A stretch of 64,000 nt of DNA from Pseudomonas frederiksbergensis (GTDB taxonomy: Bacteria; Pseudomonadota; Gammaproteobacteria; Pseudomonadales; Pseudomonadaceae), in contig NZ_MOBM01000012.1 in the NCBI RefSeq assembly GCF_003732275.1, positions 669,008-733,007 on the forward strand, in the 5' to 3' direction. The notes under the pieces are model-generated. The model was not told the origin of the DNA and made no database searches. It worked only from the letters and a program-made list of their open reading frames with translations. This document shows positions 7,934 through 17,872 of this stretch, one piece after another; the stretch's first letter is position 1, and every line of letters begins with the position of its first letter. The position numbers and the translations under genes are program-made.

Positions 7934-9316
7934 ATGCCTGATTTTCAAACTCCGCGAGACAGCGCTGTCTTACTCCCTGTGGCCAATCGAAAAGCCCTCA
8001 ACCTGATCGGCGGTTTCACCGCGTTGAGCCTCGCCACCTGCACCCAGGCTGCGCCGGCCTTCGATAGCGATTCGCCGTGGATGCTCGGCGACTGGAACGG
8101 CACGCGCACCGAACTTTCGGAAAAAGGCTACGACTTCAAGGTCGATTACACCGGTGAAATGGGCAGCAACCTGCACGGCGGCTACGACCATGACCGCACC
8201 GCTCGCTACAGCGACCAGTTTGGCTTGGGCACCCACCTGGACCTGCAGAAGATTCTCGGCTGGGACGATGCTGAATTTCAGCTGACCATCACCGAGCGCA
8301 ATGGCAACAACATCAGCAACGACCGGATCAACGATCCGCGGGTCGGCGGTTTCACCTCGGCTCAGGAAGTCTGGGGCCGCGGCCAGACCTGGCGCCTGAC
8401 GCAGATGTGGTATCAGCAGAAATTCTTCGATCAGAAGCTCGACATCAAAGTCGGCCGCTTCGGCGAGGGCGAAGACTTCAACAGCTTCCCCTGCGACTTC
8501 CAGAACCTGGCGTTCTGCGGCTCCCAGGTCGGCAACTGGGTTGGCGACATCTGGTACAACTGGCCGGTCAGCCAGTGGGCGATGCGCGTCAAATATCACC
8601 TGACGCCGGAGCTCTACGCGCAAGTCGGGGCTTACGAGCAAAACCCGTCCAACCTTGATCGCGACAACGGCTTCAAGCTCAGCGGCAGCGGCACGCAGGG
8701 CGCGATTCTGCCGGTGGAACTGGTCTGGACTCCAAAATTCAATGGCCTGCCGGGTGAATACCGCGCCGGTTACTACTACAGCAACGCCAAGGCCACCGAC
8801 GTCTACAAGGACAGCAACGGCCAGCCTGCAGCCCTGAGTGGCGAGGCTTATCGCAGCGCATCGAGCAAGCATGGCGTGTGGCTGGGCGTGCAGCAGCAGC
8901 TGACCAGCCGCGCCAGTGACAACTCTCGGGGCCTGAGCGTGTTCGCCAACGGCACGATGCACGACAAGAAGACCAACGCCATCGACAACTACGTCCAGGC
9001 CGGCGTCGTCTACAAAGGCTTGTTCGATGCCCGCGCCAGGGACGACATCGGTTTTGCCCTGGCCCGTGTGCATGTCAACCCGGCCTATCGCAAGAACGCC
9101 GAGGCCACCAATCAGGCCCGCGCCGTCTTCGACTACGACGACCCATCGTTCCTGCCGCCGCAAGACACCGAATATAGCGCCGAACTCTATTACGGCGTGC
9201 ACGTCACGAACTGGCTGACCGTGCGCCCGAACCTGCAATACATCCGCCACCCCGGTGGCGTGGACAAGGTCGATGACGCGCTGATTGGCGGGATCAAGAT
9301 CCAGTCGTCGTTCTAG
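7934..9316 (+). CDS. Carbohydrate-selective porin, OprB family
   Basis: A 460-residue outer-membrane barrel protein. The N-terminus includes a long leader with a hydrophobic stretch (ALNLIGGFTALSLATCTQA) and a cleavage site before APAFDSDSPWMLGDWNGTRTEL. That last segment is the hallmark N-terminal motif of OprB porins, where the protein is described as folding right after 'GDWNGxRT'. The C-terminus ends in Phe (IGGIKIQSSF), as expected for BAM recognition. OprB porins admit glucose and other monosaccharides. It lies 211 bp upstream of gcd on the same strand and probably feeds the periplasmic glucose dehydrogenase. No clear Shine-Dalgarno precedes the ATG, so the exact start is uncertain. Confidence 0.85.
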   Translation: MPDFQTPRDSAVLLPVANRKALNLIGGFTALSLATCTQAAPAFDSDSPWMLGDWNGTRTELSEKGYDFKVDYTGEMGSNLHGGYDHDRTARYSDQFGLGTHLDLQKILGWDDAEFQLTITERNGNNISNDRINDPRVGGFTSAQEVWGRGQTWRLTQMWYQQKFFDQKLDIKVGRFGEGEDFNSFPCDFQNLAFCGSQVGNWVGDIWYNWPVSQWAMRVKYHLTPELYAQVGAYEQNPSNLDRDNGFKLSGSGTQGAILPVELVWTPKFNGLPGEYRAGYYYSNAKATDVYKDSNGQPAALSGEAYRSASSKHGVWLGVQQQLTSRASDNSRGLSVFANGTMHDKKTNAIDNYVQAGVVYKGLFDARARDDIGFALARVHVNPAYRKNAEATNQARAVFDYDDPSFLPPQDTEYSAELYYGVHVTNWLTVRPNLQYIRHPGGVDKVDDALIGGIKIQSSF

Positions 9317-9332
9317 GATTCATGCAAAACCT

Positions 9333-9420
9333 GTGGGAGCGAGCCTGCTCGCGATATCGGTATGTCAGTCGACATCAATGCTGAATGTTAAGCCGCCATC
9401 GCGAGCAGGCTCGCTCCCAC
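9333..9420. repeat. REPIN, family A (GCGAGCCTGC variant)
   Basis: Inverted REPs at 9333-9354 and 9399-9420. The spacer (gtcagtcgacatcaatgctg core) resembles that of the REPIN at 38760-38847 read in the other direction. It sits between the porin gene and gcd. Confidence 0.9.
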
Positions 9421-9527
9421 AAGGACCGCATCAACTAAACAGTTTTTCTATGAACCATGCCCGCGCCAGATCGTCATCTACAGTGAACTTGCGCGGGACT
9501 ACTTAAAACGTCACGGAGAACCACACT

Positions 9528-11936
9528 ATGAGCGCTGATGGTGCTTTCAGTCGAAGCCGTCTGCTACCGAGCCTGCTCGGTATCGTGCTTCTACTAATGG
9601 GCCTGGCCTTGCTGGCCGGGGGGATCAAGCTGAGCATGCTCGGCGGCTCGCTGTATTACCTGCTGGCCGGTATCGGCCTGATGCTGACCGGGGGGCTGCT
9701 GCTGGCCGACCGTTACGCGGCGCTGAGCCTGTACGCGGTGGTGCTGTTCGCCAGTACCGTCTGGGCACTGTGGGAAGTCGGCCTGGACTGGTGGCAACTG
9801 GTGCCACGTCTGGCGCTGCTCTTCACCCTCGGCATCGTCATGCTGCTGCCATGGTTTCGTCGCCCATTGCGTACCGGCGAATTCAACCCGGTCGGCACCG
9901 GCGTGCTGAGCGCTGCCGTGGTCATCGCCGGTATCGCCGCGCTGGCCAGCCTGTTCACCCACCCGGGTGAAATCAAGGGCGAACTGGATCGCGACGCCGT
10001 GCCTGGCATGACCAACACCGCCCCGGCCATGCCCGACGGCGACTGGAACTCCTACGGCCGCAGCGCCCATGGCGATCGTTACTCGCCACTGGCGCAGATC
10101 ACGCCGCAGAACGTCAGCAAACTGGTGCCCGCCTGGACCTACCGCACCGGCGACCTGCCTGGCCCGAACGATCCGGGCGAAACCACCGCCGAAAACACCC
10201 CGCTCAAGGCCAACGGCATGCTCTATGTCTGCACGCCGCACAGCCAGGTGATCGCGCTGGACCCGGACACCGGCAAGGAACTCTGGCGTTTCGATCCGAA
10301 GCTCTCCACGCAAAACGCGGCGAACTTCAAGGGTTGGGCGCACATGACCTGCCGTGGCGTGACCTATCACGATGACGCCGCCTACGCGTCCGAGCAGAGC
10401 CCGACCGGCACGGCCAACGCGCCAGTGACCAGCGCCTGCCCGCGCCGGATCTTCCTGCCGACTGCCGACACCCGTCTGATCGCCCTGAACGCCGACACCG
10501 GCAAAATGTGCGAAGACTTCGGCAACGGTGGCCAGGTTGACCTGACAGCCAACATCGGCGGCTTCACCGCCGGCGGTTACTACTCCACTTCGCCACCGGC
10601 GGTCACCAAAGACCTGGTGGTGATTGGCGGCCACGTGACCGACAACGTTTCCACCGACGAGCCAAGCGGCGTGATCCGCGCGTTCGACGTGCATACCGGC
10701 AAACTGGTGTGGAACTGGGACAGCGGCAACCCGGACGACACCACGCCGATTGCCGAAGGCAAAACCTACACTCGCAACTCGCCGAACATGTGGTCCATGT
10801 TCAGCGTCGACGAAAAACTCGGCATGCTCTACCTGCCGATGGGCAACCAGACCCCGGATCAATTCGGTGGCGCGCGTACCCCTGAATCGGAACTGCACGC
10901 CGCCGGCCTGACCGCGCTGGACATCGCCACCGGCAAGGTGCGCTGGCACTTCCAGTTCACCCACCATGACCTGTGGGACATGGACGTCGGCGGCCAGCCA
11001 ACCCTGATGGACCTGAAAACCGCAGACGGTGTGAAACCGGCGGTGCTCGCGTCCACCAAACAAGGCAGCATCTACGTGCTGGACCGCAGCAATGGTCAGC
11101 CGATCGTGCCGATCAAGGAAATTCCGGTGCCGCAAGGCGCGGTGGAAGGCGACCACACTTCGCCGACCCAACCGATGTCCGACCTGAACTTCGTGCCGCC
11201 GACCCTCAAGGAACGCGACATGTGGGGCGTGACCCCGTTCGATCAGATGCTGTGCCGGATCGACTTCAAATCCCTGCGTTACGACGGCATGTTCACCCCG
11301 CCGTCGCTGCAAGGCTCGATCGTTTATCCCGGTAACTTCGGCGTGTTCGACTGGGGCGGCATGTCGGTTGACCCGGTTCGTCAGATCGCTTTCGTGAACC
11401 CGAGCTACATGGCGTTCAAATCGAAACTGATCCCGGCCGCCGAAATCGCCAAACAAGGCCCTCGCGTCAGCGAAACCGAAGGCGTGCAGCCAAACAAAGG
11501 CGCACCTTACGGCGTGATCCTCGAAGCGCTGCTGTCGCCAATGGGCCTGCCGTGCCAGGCACCGGCCTGGGGTTACGTGGCGGCGGTCGATTTGACCACC
11601 AACAAAACCATCTGGAAGCACAAGAACGGCACCGTGCGCGACAGCTCGCCGGTTCCGATCCCTCTGAGCATGGGCGTACCCAGCCTGGGCGGCACCTTCA
11701 CCACCGCAGGTGGCGTGGCCTTCCTGAGCGGCACCCTCGACCAGTACCTGCGCGCCTACGACGTGAAAAACGGCAAGCAACTGTGGGAAGGCCGCCTGCC
11801 AGCAGGCGCGCAAACCACACCGATGACCTACACCGGTAAAGACGGCAAGCAATACGTGCTCGTTGTTGCGGGCGGTCACGGATCGCTGGGCACCAAGCAG
11901 GGTGACTATGTGATTGCATACAAACTGTCGGAATAA
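9528..11936 (+). CDS. gcd: Membrane-bound PQQ-dependent glucose dehydrogenase
   Basis: An 802-residue enzyme. Residues 1 to about 150 hold five membrane helices (LLPSLLGIVLLLMGLALLAGG onward) that anchor it in the inner membrane and reduce ubiquinone. The rest is a periplasmic eight-bladed PQQ propeller, with DGDWNSYGRSAHGDRYSPL at the propeller start, FTHHDLWDMDVGGQPTLMDL near the middle and a closing KQYVLVVAGGHGSLGTKQGDYVIAY. It oxidises glucose to gluconate outside the cytoplasm, which acidifies the medium and solubilises phosphate. Length matches Gcd (about 800). A CACGGAGAAC ribosome binding site precedes the ATG, and an intrinsic terminator follows the stop. Confidence 0.96.
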   Translation: MSADGAFSRSRLLPSLLGIVLLLMGLALLAGGIKLSMLGGSLYYLLAGIGLMLTGGLLLADRYAALSLYAVVLFASTVWALWEVGLDWWQLVPRLALLFTLGIVMLLPWFRRPLRTGEFNPVGTGVLSAAVVIAGIAALASLFTHPGEIKGELDRDAVPGMTNTAPAMPDGDWNSYGRSAHGDRYSPLAQITPQNVSKLVPAWTYRTGDLPGPNDPGETTAENTPLKANGMLYVCTPHSQVIALDPDTGKELWRFDPKLSTQNAANFKGWAHMTCRGVTYHDDAAYASEQSPTGTANAPVTSACPRRIFLPTADTRLIALNADTGKMCEDFGNGGQVDLTANIGGFTAGGYYSTSPPAVTKDLVVIGGHVTDNVSTDEPSGVIRAFDVHTGKLVWNWDSGNPDDTTPIAEGKTYTRNSPNMWSMFSVDEKLGMLYLPMGNQTPDQFGGARTPESELHAAGLTALDIATGKVRWHFQFTHHDLWDMDVGGQPTLMDLKTADGVKPAVLASTKQGSIYVLDRSNGQPIVPIKEIPVPQGAVEGDHTSPTQPMSDLNFVPPTLKERDMWGVTPFDQMLCRIDFKSLRYDGMFTPPSLQGSIVYPGNFGVFDWGGMSVDPVRQIAFVNPSYMAFKSKLIPAAEIAKQGPRVSETEGVQPNKGAPYGVILEALLSPMGLPCQAPAWGYVAAVDLTTNKTIWKHKNGTVRDSSPVPIPLSMGVPSLGGTFTTAGGVAFLSGTLDQYLRAYDVKNGKQLWEGRLPAGAQTTPMTYTGKDGKQYVLVVAGGHGSLGTKQGDYVIAYKLSE

Positions 11937-11956
11937 GCGGTAGCGGCAGTTAAAGC

Positions 11957-11990
11957 AAAGGCGACTCCTGTGAGGGGGTCGCCTTTTTTT
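11957..11990 (+). terminator. Rho-independent terminator of gcd
   Basis: GGCGAC (11960-11965) pairs with GTCGCC (11978-11983) around a short loop and is followed by seven T. It starts about 20 bp after the gcd stop. Confidence 0.88.
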
Positions 11991-12020
11991 GTGCTCGATT
12001 GTTTCAAGTCACCCATCCCT

Positions 12021-12109
12021 GTAGGAGCTGCCGAAGGCTGCGATCTTTTGATCTTGTGTTCTTGAAGACGCCGGAAGATCAAAAGATCGCAGCCTTCGGC
12101 AGCTCCTAC
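12021..12109. repeat. REPIN, family B
   Basis: Two perfect 25-bp REPs in inverted orientation (12021-12045 and 12085-12109). Extended complementarity continues inward (TTTTGATC / GATCAAAA), so the whole element can fold into one long hairpin. Located between the gcd terminator and the lon-type gene. Confidence 0.92.
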
Positions 12110-12222
12110 GCGCCTGTGGGCGCTGTCAAACCCCTGAACACACACGCTGAAATATCCAGAGCCATTGAAACCACCCCCCACCTGCCCCATCTAAGACCCA
12201 TACCCTATTGCGCAGGTGCCCC

Positions 12223-14640
12223 ATGACCGACCAGCAAGAATTCCCCGAAGACACGAGCGAATACGCCGAAACAGACAACGTCGAACACCACTCCACCGGC
12301 AAAGGCCTCGCCCTGCCTGGCCAGAACCTGCCGGACAAGGTCTACATCATCCCGATCCACAACCGGCCCTTCTTCCCGGCGCAAGTACTGCCGGTGATCG
12401 TCAACGAAGAGCCGTGGGCCGAAACCCTCGAACTGGTCAGCCAATCCGATCATCACTCCCTGGCCCTGTTCTTCATGGACGCTCCCCAGGAAGACCCGCG
12501 CCACTTCGATACCAAAGCCCTGCCGGAATACGGCACCCTGGTCAAAGTCCACCACGCCAGTCGCGAAAACGGCAAACTGCAATTCGTCGCCCAGGGCCTG
12601 ACCCGGGTGCGCATCAAAACCTGGCTCAAACACCATCGCCCGCCGTACCTGGTGGAAGTCGAATACCCGCACCAGCCCACTGAGCCGACCGATGAGGTCA
12701 AGGCCTACGGCATGGCGCTGATCAACGCGATCAAGGAACTGCTGCCGCTCAACCCCCTGTACAGCGAAGAGCTGAAGAACTACCTCAACCGCTTCAGCCC
12801 CAACGACCCGTCGCCGCTGACCGACTTCGCCGCCGCGCTGACCTCGGCCACCGGCAGCGAGCTGCAAGAAGTGCTCGACTGCGTGCCAATGCTCAAGCGC
12901 ATGGAAAAAGTCCTGCCGATGCTGCGCAAGGAAGTCGAAGTCGCGCGCCTGCAGAAAGAAATCTCTGCCGAAGTTAACCGCAAGATCGGCGAGCATCAGC
13001 GCGAGTTCTTCCTCAAGGAACAACTCAAGGTCATCCAGCAAGAGCTGGGCCTGACCAAGGACGATCGCAGCGCCGACATCGAGCAGTTCGAGCAACGCCT
13101 GACGGGCAAGGTGTTGCCGCCCCAGGCGCAGAAACGCATCGAAGAGGAAATGAATAAACTGTCGGTCCTCGAGACCGGTTCACCTGAATACGCGGTGACC
13201 CGCAACTACCTAGACTGGGCGACCTCGGTGCCTTGGGGCGTGTACGGCGAGGACAAACTCGACCTCAAACACGCACGCAAGGTGCTGGACAAACACCACG
13301 CCGGCCTCGACGACATCAAGGACCGCATCCTCGAATTCCTCGCGGTCGGTGCCTATAAAGGCGAGATCAGCGGCTCCATCGTCTTGCTGGTGGGCCCACC
13401 GGGCGTGGGCAAGACCAGTGTCGGCAAATCCATCGCCGAAACCCTGGGCCGGCCGTTCTATCGCTTCAGCGTCGGCGGCATGCGCGACGAAGCCGAGATC
13501 AAGGGCCATCGCCGCACTTACATCGGCGCGCAACCGGGCAAACTCGTCCACGCGTTGAAAGACGTCGAAGTGATGAACCCGGTGATCATGCTCGACGAGA
13601 TCGACAAAATGGGCCAGAGCTACCAGGGCGACCCCGCTTCGGCGTTGCTGGAAACCCTCGATCCTGAACAGAACGTCGAATTCCTCGATCACTATCTGGA
13701 TTTGCGTCTGGACCTGTCGAAAGTATTGTTCGTCTGCACCGCCAACACCCTGGACTCGATTCCCGGCCCGTTGCTGGACCGGATGGAAGTGATTCGTCTG
13801 TCGGGTTATATCACCGAAGAGAAAGTCGCCATTGCCAAGCGTCACCTGTGGCCGAAACAGCTTGAGAAAGCCGGCGTGTCCAAGGGTAGCCTGAGCATCA
13901 GCGACAACGCATTGAAAGCCTTGATCGACGGCTACGCCCGTGAAGCCGGGGTGCGGCAGCTGGAAAAAAACCTCGGCAAACTGGTGCGAAAAGCCGTGAT
14001 GAAGCTGCTCGACGAACCGAAAGCAGTGATCAAACTCGGCCCGAAAGACCTGGAAGCCTCCCTCGGCCGACCGGTATTCCGCAACGAGCAAGTGCTGTCC
14101 GGCATCGGCGTGATCACCGGGCTGGCCTGGACCAGCATGGGCGGCGCCACACTGCCGATCGAAGCCACGCGCATTCACACCCTCAACCGTGGCTTCAAAC
14201 TCACTGGCCAACTGGGGGAAGTGATGAAAGAGTCGGCAGAAATTGCCTATAGCTACGTCAGCTCCAATCTGAAGCAATTTGGCGGCGATCCGACGTTCTT
14301 CGACGAAGCCTTCGTCCACCTCCACGTACCGGAAGGCGCCACGCCGAAAGACGGCCCGAGCGCCGGCGTGACCATGGCCAGCGCCCTGCTCTCGCTCGCC
14401 CGCAATCAGTCGCCGAAAAAAGGCGTGGCCATGACCGGTGAATTGACGCTGACCGGGCATGTACTGCCGATTGGTGGCGTGCGCGAGAAGGTGATTGCAG
14501 CGCGGCGGCAGAAGATTTTCGAGTTGATCCTGCCGGAGCCCAACCGTGGAAGCTTTGAAGAGTTGCCGGATTATCTGAAGGAAGGGATTACCGTGCATTT
14601 TGCCAAGCGCTTTGCGGATGTGGCGAAGATTCTCTTCTGA
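12223..14640 (+). CDS. ATP-dependent Lon-type protease (second Lon, AsrA-like)
   Basis: An 805-residue serine protease. It has an N-terminal LON substrate domain (about 45-240), a coiled-coil region, an AAA+ module with Walker A GPPGVGKTS and Walker B VIMLDEIDK, and a C-terminal Ser/Lys protease domain with DGPSAGVTM (catalytic Ser near residue 713) and GVREKVIAARR (catalytic Lys near 756). It differs from the canonical Pseudomonas Lon, which sits next to clpX. With a chagasin-type inhibitor gene next door it corresponds, from memory, to P. aeruginosa PA0779 (AsrA), linked to heat-shock and aminoglycoside responses. The ATG at 12223 gives MTDQQEFPEDTSEYAETDN; the upstream ATG at 12208 is less likely. 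Confidence 0.92.
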   Translation: MTDQQEFPEDTSEYAETDNVEHHSTGKGLALPGQNLPDKVYIIPIHNRPFFPAQVLPVIVNEEPWAETLELVSQSDHHSLALFFMDAPQEDPRHFDTKALPEYGTLVKVHHASRENGKLQFVAQGLTRVRIKTWLKHHRPPYLVEVEYPHQPTEPTDEVKAYGMALINAIKELLPLNPLYSEELKNYLNRFSPNDPSPLTDFAAALTSATGSELQEVLDCVPMLKRMEKVLPMLRKEVEVARLQKEISAEVNRKIGEHQREFFLKEQLKVIQQELGLTKDDRSADIEQFEQRLTGKVLPPQAQKRIEEEMNKLSVLETGSPEYAVTRNYLDWATSVPWGVYGEDKLDLKHARKVLDKHHAGLDDIKDRILEFLAVGAYKGEISGSIVLLVGPPGVGKTSVGKSIAETLGRPFYRFSVGGMRDEAEIKGHRRTYIGAQPGKLVHALKDVEVMNPVIMLDEIDKMGQSYQGDPASALLETLDPEQNVEFLDHYLDLRLDLSKVLFVCTANTLDSIPGPLLDRMEVIRLSGYITEEKVAIAKRHLWPKQLEKAGVSKGSLSISDNALKALIDGYAREAGVRQLEKNLGKLVRKAVMKLLDEPKAVIKLGPKDLEASLGRPVFRNEQVLSGIGVITGLAWTSMGGATLPIEATRIHTLNRGFKLTGQLGEVMKESAEIAYSYVSSNLKQFGGDPTFFDEAFVHLHVPEGATPKDGPSAGVTMASALLSLARNQSPKKGVAMTGELTLTGHVLPIGGVREKVIAARRQKIFELILPEPNRGSFEELPDYLKEGITVHFAKRFADVAKILF

Positions 14641-14668
14641 ACATCATGTAGCGCCAACAAAACCGCCA

Positions 14669-14729
14669 TCGCGAGCAGGCTCGCTCCCACAGGTTTATGC
14701 AATCCTTGTGGGAGCGAGCCTGCTCGCGA
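14669..14729. repeat. REPIN, family A
   Basis: Inverted REPs 14669-14690 and 14708-14729 with a short 17-bp spacer, between the lon-type gene and the inhibitor gene. Confidence 0.9.
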
Positions 14730-14842
14730 TGACGTCGGCACTCACGACGCCAAACTCTCGTTACCTCAGGTCTGGCTGTCACACTTTGTCTCATCTTCAG
14801 TTATGCTCGCCGTTCGTCGTGAATGCCGGAGCCACTGATCTT

Positions 14843-15235
14843 ATGTCCCCCACCCGCCTGTTGATCCCCCTCGCCCTCGCCCTGCTGAGCGCTTGCGCCA
14901 CGCAATCGAAACAGAACGTGACCGTGGAAAAACAAAGCGAATGCCCGGTGCAACTGAACAACGGGCAGAACCTGATCCTGACCCTGCCAAGCAACCCGAC
15001 CACGGGTTACCGCTGGGCGATCCAGGATTCGGCCGGTGGCGTGTTGCATGCGCTCAGCCCCGAGGTCTATAGCAACCCGGAAGATGCCGGAATTGTCGGC
15101 AGCGCCGGCCTCTCGACCTGGCGCTTCCAGGCCTTTGCCAGCGGCACTGGCCGCTTGCGGCTGACTTATTCACAGCCGTGGGCACCCGAAGTACCGGCGG
15201 TAAAAACCTTCGACTGCGCCATCGCGGTTAACTGA
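14843..15235 (+). CDS. icp: Chagasin-family cysteine peptidase inhibitor lipoprotein (I42)
   Basis: A 130-residue lipoprotein with the lipobox LALLSAC (signal peptidase II). The inhibitor fold carries the loop signature SNPTTGYRW (about residues 50-58), then GSAGLSTWRFQAF and YSQPWAP, which correspond to the three loops chagasins insert into a papain-type active site. Such proteins block C1 cysteine peptidases. From memory the P. aeruginosa homologue PA0778 also follows a Lon-type protease gene. The ATG at 14843 was chosen because the longer frame would translate a REPIN. The next gene starts 2 bp after its stop. Confidence 0.86.
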   Translation: MSPTRLLIPLALALLSACATQSKQNVTVEKQSECPVQLNNGQNLILTLPSNPTTGYRWAIQDSAGGVLHALSPEVYSNPEDAGIVGSAGLSTWRFQAFASGTGRLRLTYSQPWAPEVPAVKTFDCAIAVN

Positions 15236-15237
15236 TT

Positions 15238-15882
15238 GTGGGCTGGCTGATTCTGGCGCTGATGGGCGCGGTGACCTTTCTGTATGGCCTGAGCGTGCAT
15301 GCCGCGTTGCTGTGCCTGCTGGTCAAACCGTTGCCAGTGTTGGCCCTGCTCGGCTGGTTGCACGATGCACCGCCCAGTGACTATCGACGCTGGATCAGCC
15401 TGGGTTTGATTTTCTCCCTGGTCGGCGACGTGCTGCTGGCATGGCCGCAAGATTTGTTCGTGTTTGGCCTTGGGGCATTTTTGGTCGCGCATCTGGCGTA
15501 TCTGAAGGCTTATTTGAGCGATTGTCGGCGTCTGGCGCTGCTGCCGTTGATCCTCGCGTTAAGCGTGGGCGCGGTGCTGCTGGGGATTCTGATTTCCAAT
15601 GGCTTGGGACCGCTGCTGATCCCGGTGATCGTCTACGGGCTGGCCATCAGCGCCATGCTCTGGCGCGCTCTGGCCCGACTCGGCACCGACGTGCCCAAAC
15701 GCTCGGCGCTGCTGGCGGCGGCGGGCGCGGTGGTGTTTGTGTTTTCTGACAGCGTGATTGGCATTAACCGGTTTGTGATGCCATTCCATGCCGCGCCTTA
15801 CCTGATCATCCTCAGCTACTGGCTGGGGCAATGGGGGATTGCGGCGTCGGCGTTCACCCAGAAACCACGTTCAACCGGTTAA
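15238..15882 (+). CDS. YhhN-family membrane protein, probable lysoplasmalogenase
   Basis: A 214-residue protein with about seven to eight membrane helices (for example [13 protein letters not shown] and [16 protein letters not shown]). Conserved family positions include [43 protein letters not shown] and [35 protein letters not shown], which match the YhhN/TMEM86 family that hydrolyses the vinyl-ether bond of lysoplasmalogens. Its role in bacteria lacking plasmalogens is unclear. It begins with GTG 2 bp after the inhibitor stop, so the two are probably co-translated. Its TAA overlaps the flank of the next REPIN. Confidence 0.85.
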   Translation: MGWLILALMGAVTFLYGLSVHAALLCLLVKPLPVLALLGWLHDAPPSDYRRWISLGLIFSLVGDVLLAWPQDLFVFGLGAFLVAHLAYLKAYLSDCRRLALLPLILALSVGAVLLGILISNGLGPLLIPVIVYGLAISAMLWRALARLGTDVPKRSALLAAAGAVVFVFSDSVIGINRFVMPFHAAPYLIILSYWLGQWGIAASAFTQKPRSTG

Positions 15883-15884
15883 AA

Positions 15885-15952
15885 GATCGCAGCCTTCGGC
15901 AGCTCCTACTTTGGAATGCAATCCCTTGTAGGAGCTGCCGAAGGCTGCGATC
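15885..15952. repeat. REPIN, family B
   Basis: Inverted 25-bp REPs 15885-15909 and 15928-15952 with an 18-bp spacer, abutting the stop codon of the YhhN gene. Confidence 0.92.
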
Positions 15953-16043
15953 TTTTGATTTGCGCTTTATCAGACAACCCGCGCATCCCCCCGTCAATTT
16001 GGCTAAAATGCCAGCCTTTTCCACCTACGCCGCTGGAACCGCC

Positions 16044-16787
16044 GTGAGCAAAGAATCCGATCGCCTTTTCGCCCAGCCTTTGACCCAGGTGCCTGACTTC
16101 GCCTTTAACGAGGACGTGGTTCGGGTATTCCCGGACATGATCAAGCGCTCGGTGCCGGGTTATCCGACCATCGTGGAAAACCTCGGCGTGCTCGCCGCGC
16201 AATTTGCCCAGCCCAACAGCGTGCTCTACGACCTGGGCTCGTCCCTCGGCGCGGTGACTCAGGCCCTGCGCCGCCATGTGCGCACCGACGGTTGCCGCGT
16301 CATCGCTGTGGATAACTCCGCCGCCATGGTCGAGCGTTGCCGCGAGTACCTCAATGGCCAGGACTCGATGTTCCAGGAGTTGCTGCCGGTGGAAGTAATC
16401 GAAGGCGACATCCTTGCCCTGGAATTCCAGCCGGCCTCGGTGGTGGCGCTGAACTTCACCCTGCAATTCATTGCCCCGGACCAGCGCACCGCGCTGCTCT
16501 CACGCATCCGCCAATCGTTGTTGCCCGGTGGCGCGCTGATCCTCTCGGAGAAGCTGCGCTTCAACGACCCTGAAGAACACGCGCTGCTCACCGACCTGCA
16601 CGTGGCCTTCAAACGCGCCAACGGCTACAGCGAACTGGAAATCGCCCAGAAGCGCAGCGCCATCGAAAACGTCATGAAGCCCGACAGCCTCGAAGAACAC
16701 CGCGAGCGCCTTCTGGCCGCCGGGTTCTCGAAAGTCGTGCCGTGGTTCCAGTGTCTTAACTTTGCCTCGTTGATTGCCTTGCCATGA
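16044..16787 (+). CDS. cmoA: Carboxy-SAM synthase
   Basis: A 247-residue SAM-dependent enzyme that converts SAM and prephenate into carboxy-SAM for cmo5U synthesis at the tRNA wobble position. Signature stretches are [14 protein letters not shown] [16 protein letters not shown], the Rossmann motif [29 protein letters not shown] and [10 protein letters not shown], with the C-terminus [14 protein letters not shown]. The GTG at 16044 gives [13 protein letters not shown], the usual length and N-terminus of CmoA. Its stop overlaps the cmoB ATG by 4 bp, and CmoB uses its product, so the pair forms a two-gene operon. Confidence 0.95.
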   Translation: MSKESDRLFAQPLTQVPDFAFNEDVVRVFPDMIKRSVPGYPTIVENLGVLAAQFAQPNSVLYDLGSSLGAVTQALRRHVRTDGCRVIAVDNSAAMVERCREYLNGQDSMFQELLPVEVIEGDILALEFQPASVVALNFTLQFIAPDQRTALLSRIRQSLLPGGALILSEKLRFNDPEEHALLTDLHVAFKRANGYSELEIAQKRSAIENVMKPDSLEEHRERLLAAGFSKVVPWFQCLNFASLIALP

Positions 16788-17740
16788 TTGATCTGTCTCC
16801 CCTCGCCCGCCGCCTGGCCGGTACCCCGCTGGCCGAATGGGCCAACACCCTGCAAGCGCAACTCGACAAGAAAATGGAAAAAGGTCACGGCGACCTGGAA
16901 CGCTGGCAGAGCGCGCTGGACGCGCTACCGAAGATTCAGCCAAGCGAAGTCGACTTGTTGAACGGTCTGACACTGGACACCGATTGCGACGACCAAACCC
17001 GCGCCCAAATGCGCACCGCGCTGATGGGTTTGTCGCCATGGCGCAAAGGCCCGTTCGACCTGTTCGGCGTGCATGTCGACACTGAATGGCGTTCGGACTG
17101 GAAGTGGTCCCGGGTAGCTCCGCACCTGGACCTGAAAGGCAAACGCATCCTCGATGTCGGCTGCGGCAACGGTTATTACATGTGGCGCATGCTCGGCGCC
17201 GGTGCCGACAGTGTGATCGGCGTCGACCCCAACTGGCTGTTCTTCTGCCAGTTCCAGGCCGTGCAGCGTTACCTGTCCGAGCCCAATGCCTGGCACTTGC
17301 CGTTTCCCTTTGAGGATCTCCCTCCCAATCTGGAAGGCTTCGACACGGTGTTTTCCATGGGCGTGTTCTACCACCGCCGCTCGCCGATCGAGCATTTGCT
17401 GGCGCTGAAGGATTGCCTGGTCAAGGGCGGTGAACTGGTGCTGGAGACGCTGGTGATCGAAGGCGATCAGCAGCAGGTGTTGGTGCCCGAAGACCGTTAC
17501 GCGCAGATGCGTAACGTGTGGTTCCTGCCATCGGTGCCGGCGCTGGAACTGTGGCTGCGTAGGGCTGGGTTCAGCGACGTGCGTTGCGTGGATGTGAGCG
17601 TGACCACGGTCGAGGAACAACGCGGGACGGAGTGGATGAAGTATCAGTCGTTGAGCGACTTCCTTGATCCGGAAGATCACAGCAAAACGGTTGAAGGACT
17701 GCCGGCGCCGATGCGGGCCGTCATCGTCGCCCGCAAGTAA
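16784..17740 (+). CDS. cmoB: tRNA U34 carboxymethyltransferase
   Basis: A 318-residue enzyme that transfers the carboxymethyl group of carboxy-SAM to 5-hydroxyuridine 34 of tRNAs. It has [20 protein letters not shown] before the catalytic domain, the SAM-binding motif [15 protein letters not shown] and the acceptor-side motif [16 protein letters not shown]. The length matches the family (about 320). It overlaps cmoA by 4 bp. Confidence 0.95.
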   Translation: MIDLSPLARRLAGTPLAEWANTLQAQLDKKMEKGHGDLERWQSALDALPKIQPSEVDLLNGLTLDTDCDDQTRAQMRTALMGLSPWRKGPFDLFGVHVDTEWRSDWKWSRVAPHLDLKGKRILDVGCGNGYYMWRMLGAGADSVIGVDPNWLFFCQFQAVQRYLSEPNAWHLPFPFEDLPPNLEGFDTVFSMGVFYHRRSPIEHLLALKDCLVKGGELVLETLVIEGDQQQVLVPEDRYAQMRNVWFLPSVPALELWLRRAGFSDVRCVDVSVTTVEEQRGTEWMKYQSLSDFLDPEDHSKTVEGLPAPMRAVIVARK

Positions 17741-17770
17741 CCCCCCATCTTCCAGACACCAGATAAACCT

Positions 17771-17858
17771 GTGGGAGCGGGCTTGCTCGCGAATACGGAC
17801 TAACATTCAACAAAGATGTTGACTGATCCACCGCTTTCGCGAGCAAGCCCGCTCCCAC
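17771..17858. repeat. REPIN, family A
   Basis: Inverted REPs 17771-17792 and 17837-17858 (GGGCTTGCTCGCGA variant) between the convergent cmoB and tadA genes. The spacer carries an AACATTCAAC...GTTGACTGA sequence also seen in other family A elements. Confidence 0.9.
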
Positions 17859-17872
17859 ATTTGATTTGTGTT

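Noticed and set aside
9594..11879. A 761-codon minus-strand frame opposite gcd
   Set aside because: High-GC antisense shadow; His/Arg/Gln-rich composition without family motifs, while gcd is complete on the other strand.
14600..14842. An N-terminal extension of the chagasin-type gene
   Set aside because: It would translate a REPIN and remove the lipoprotein signal from the N-terminus.
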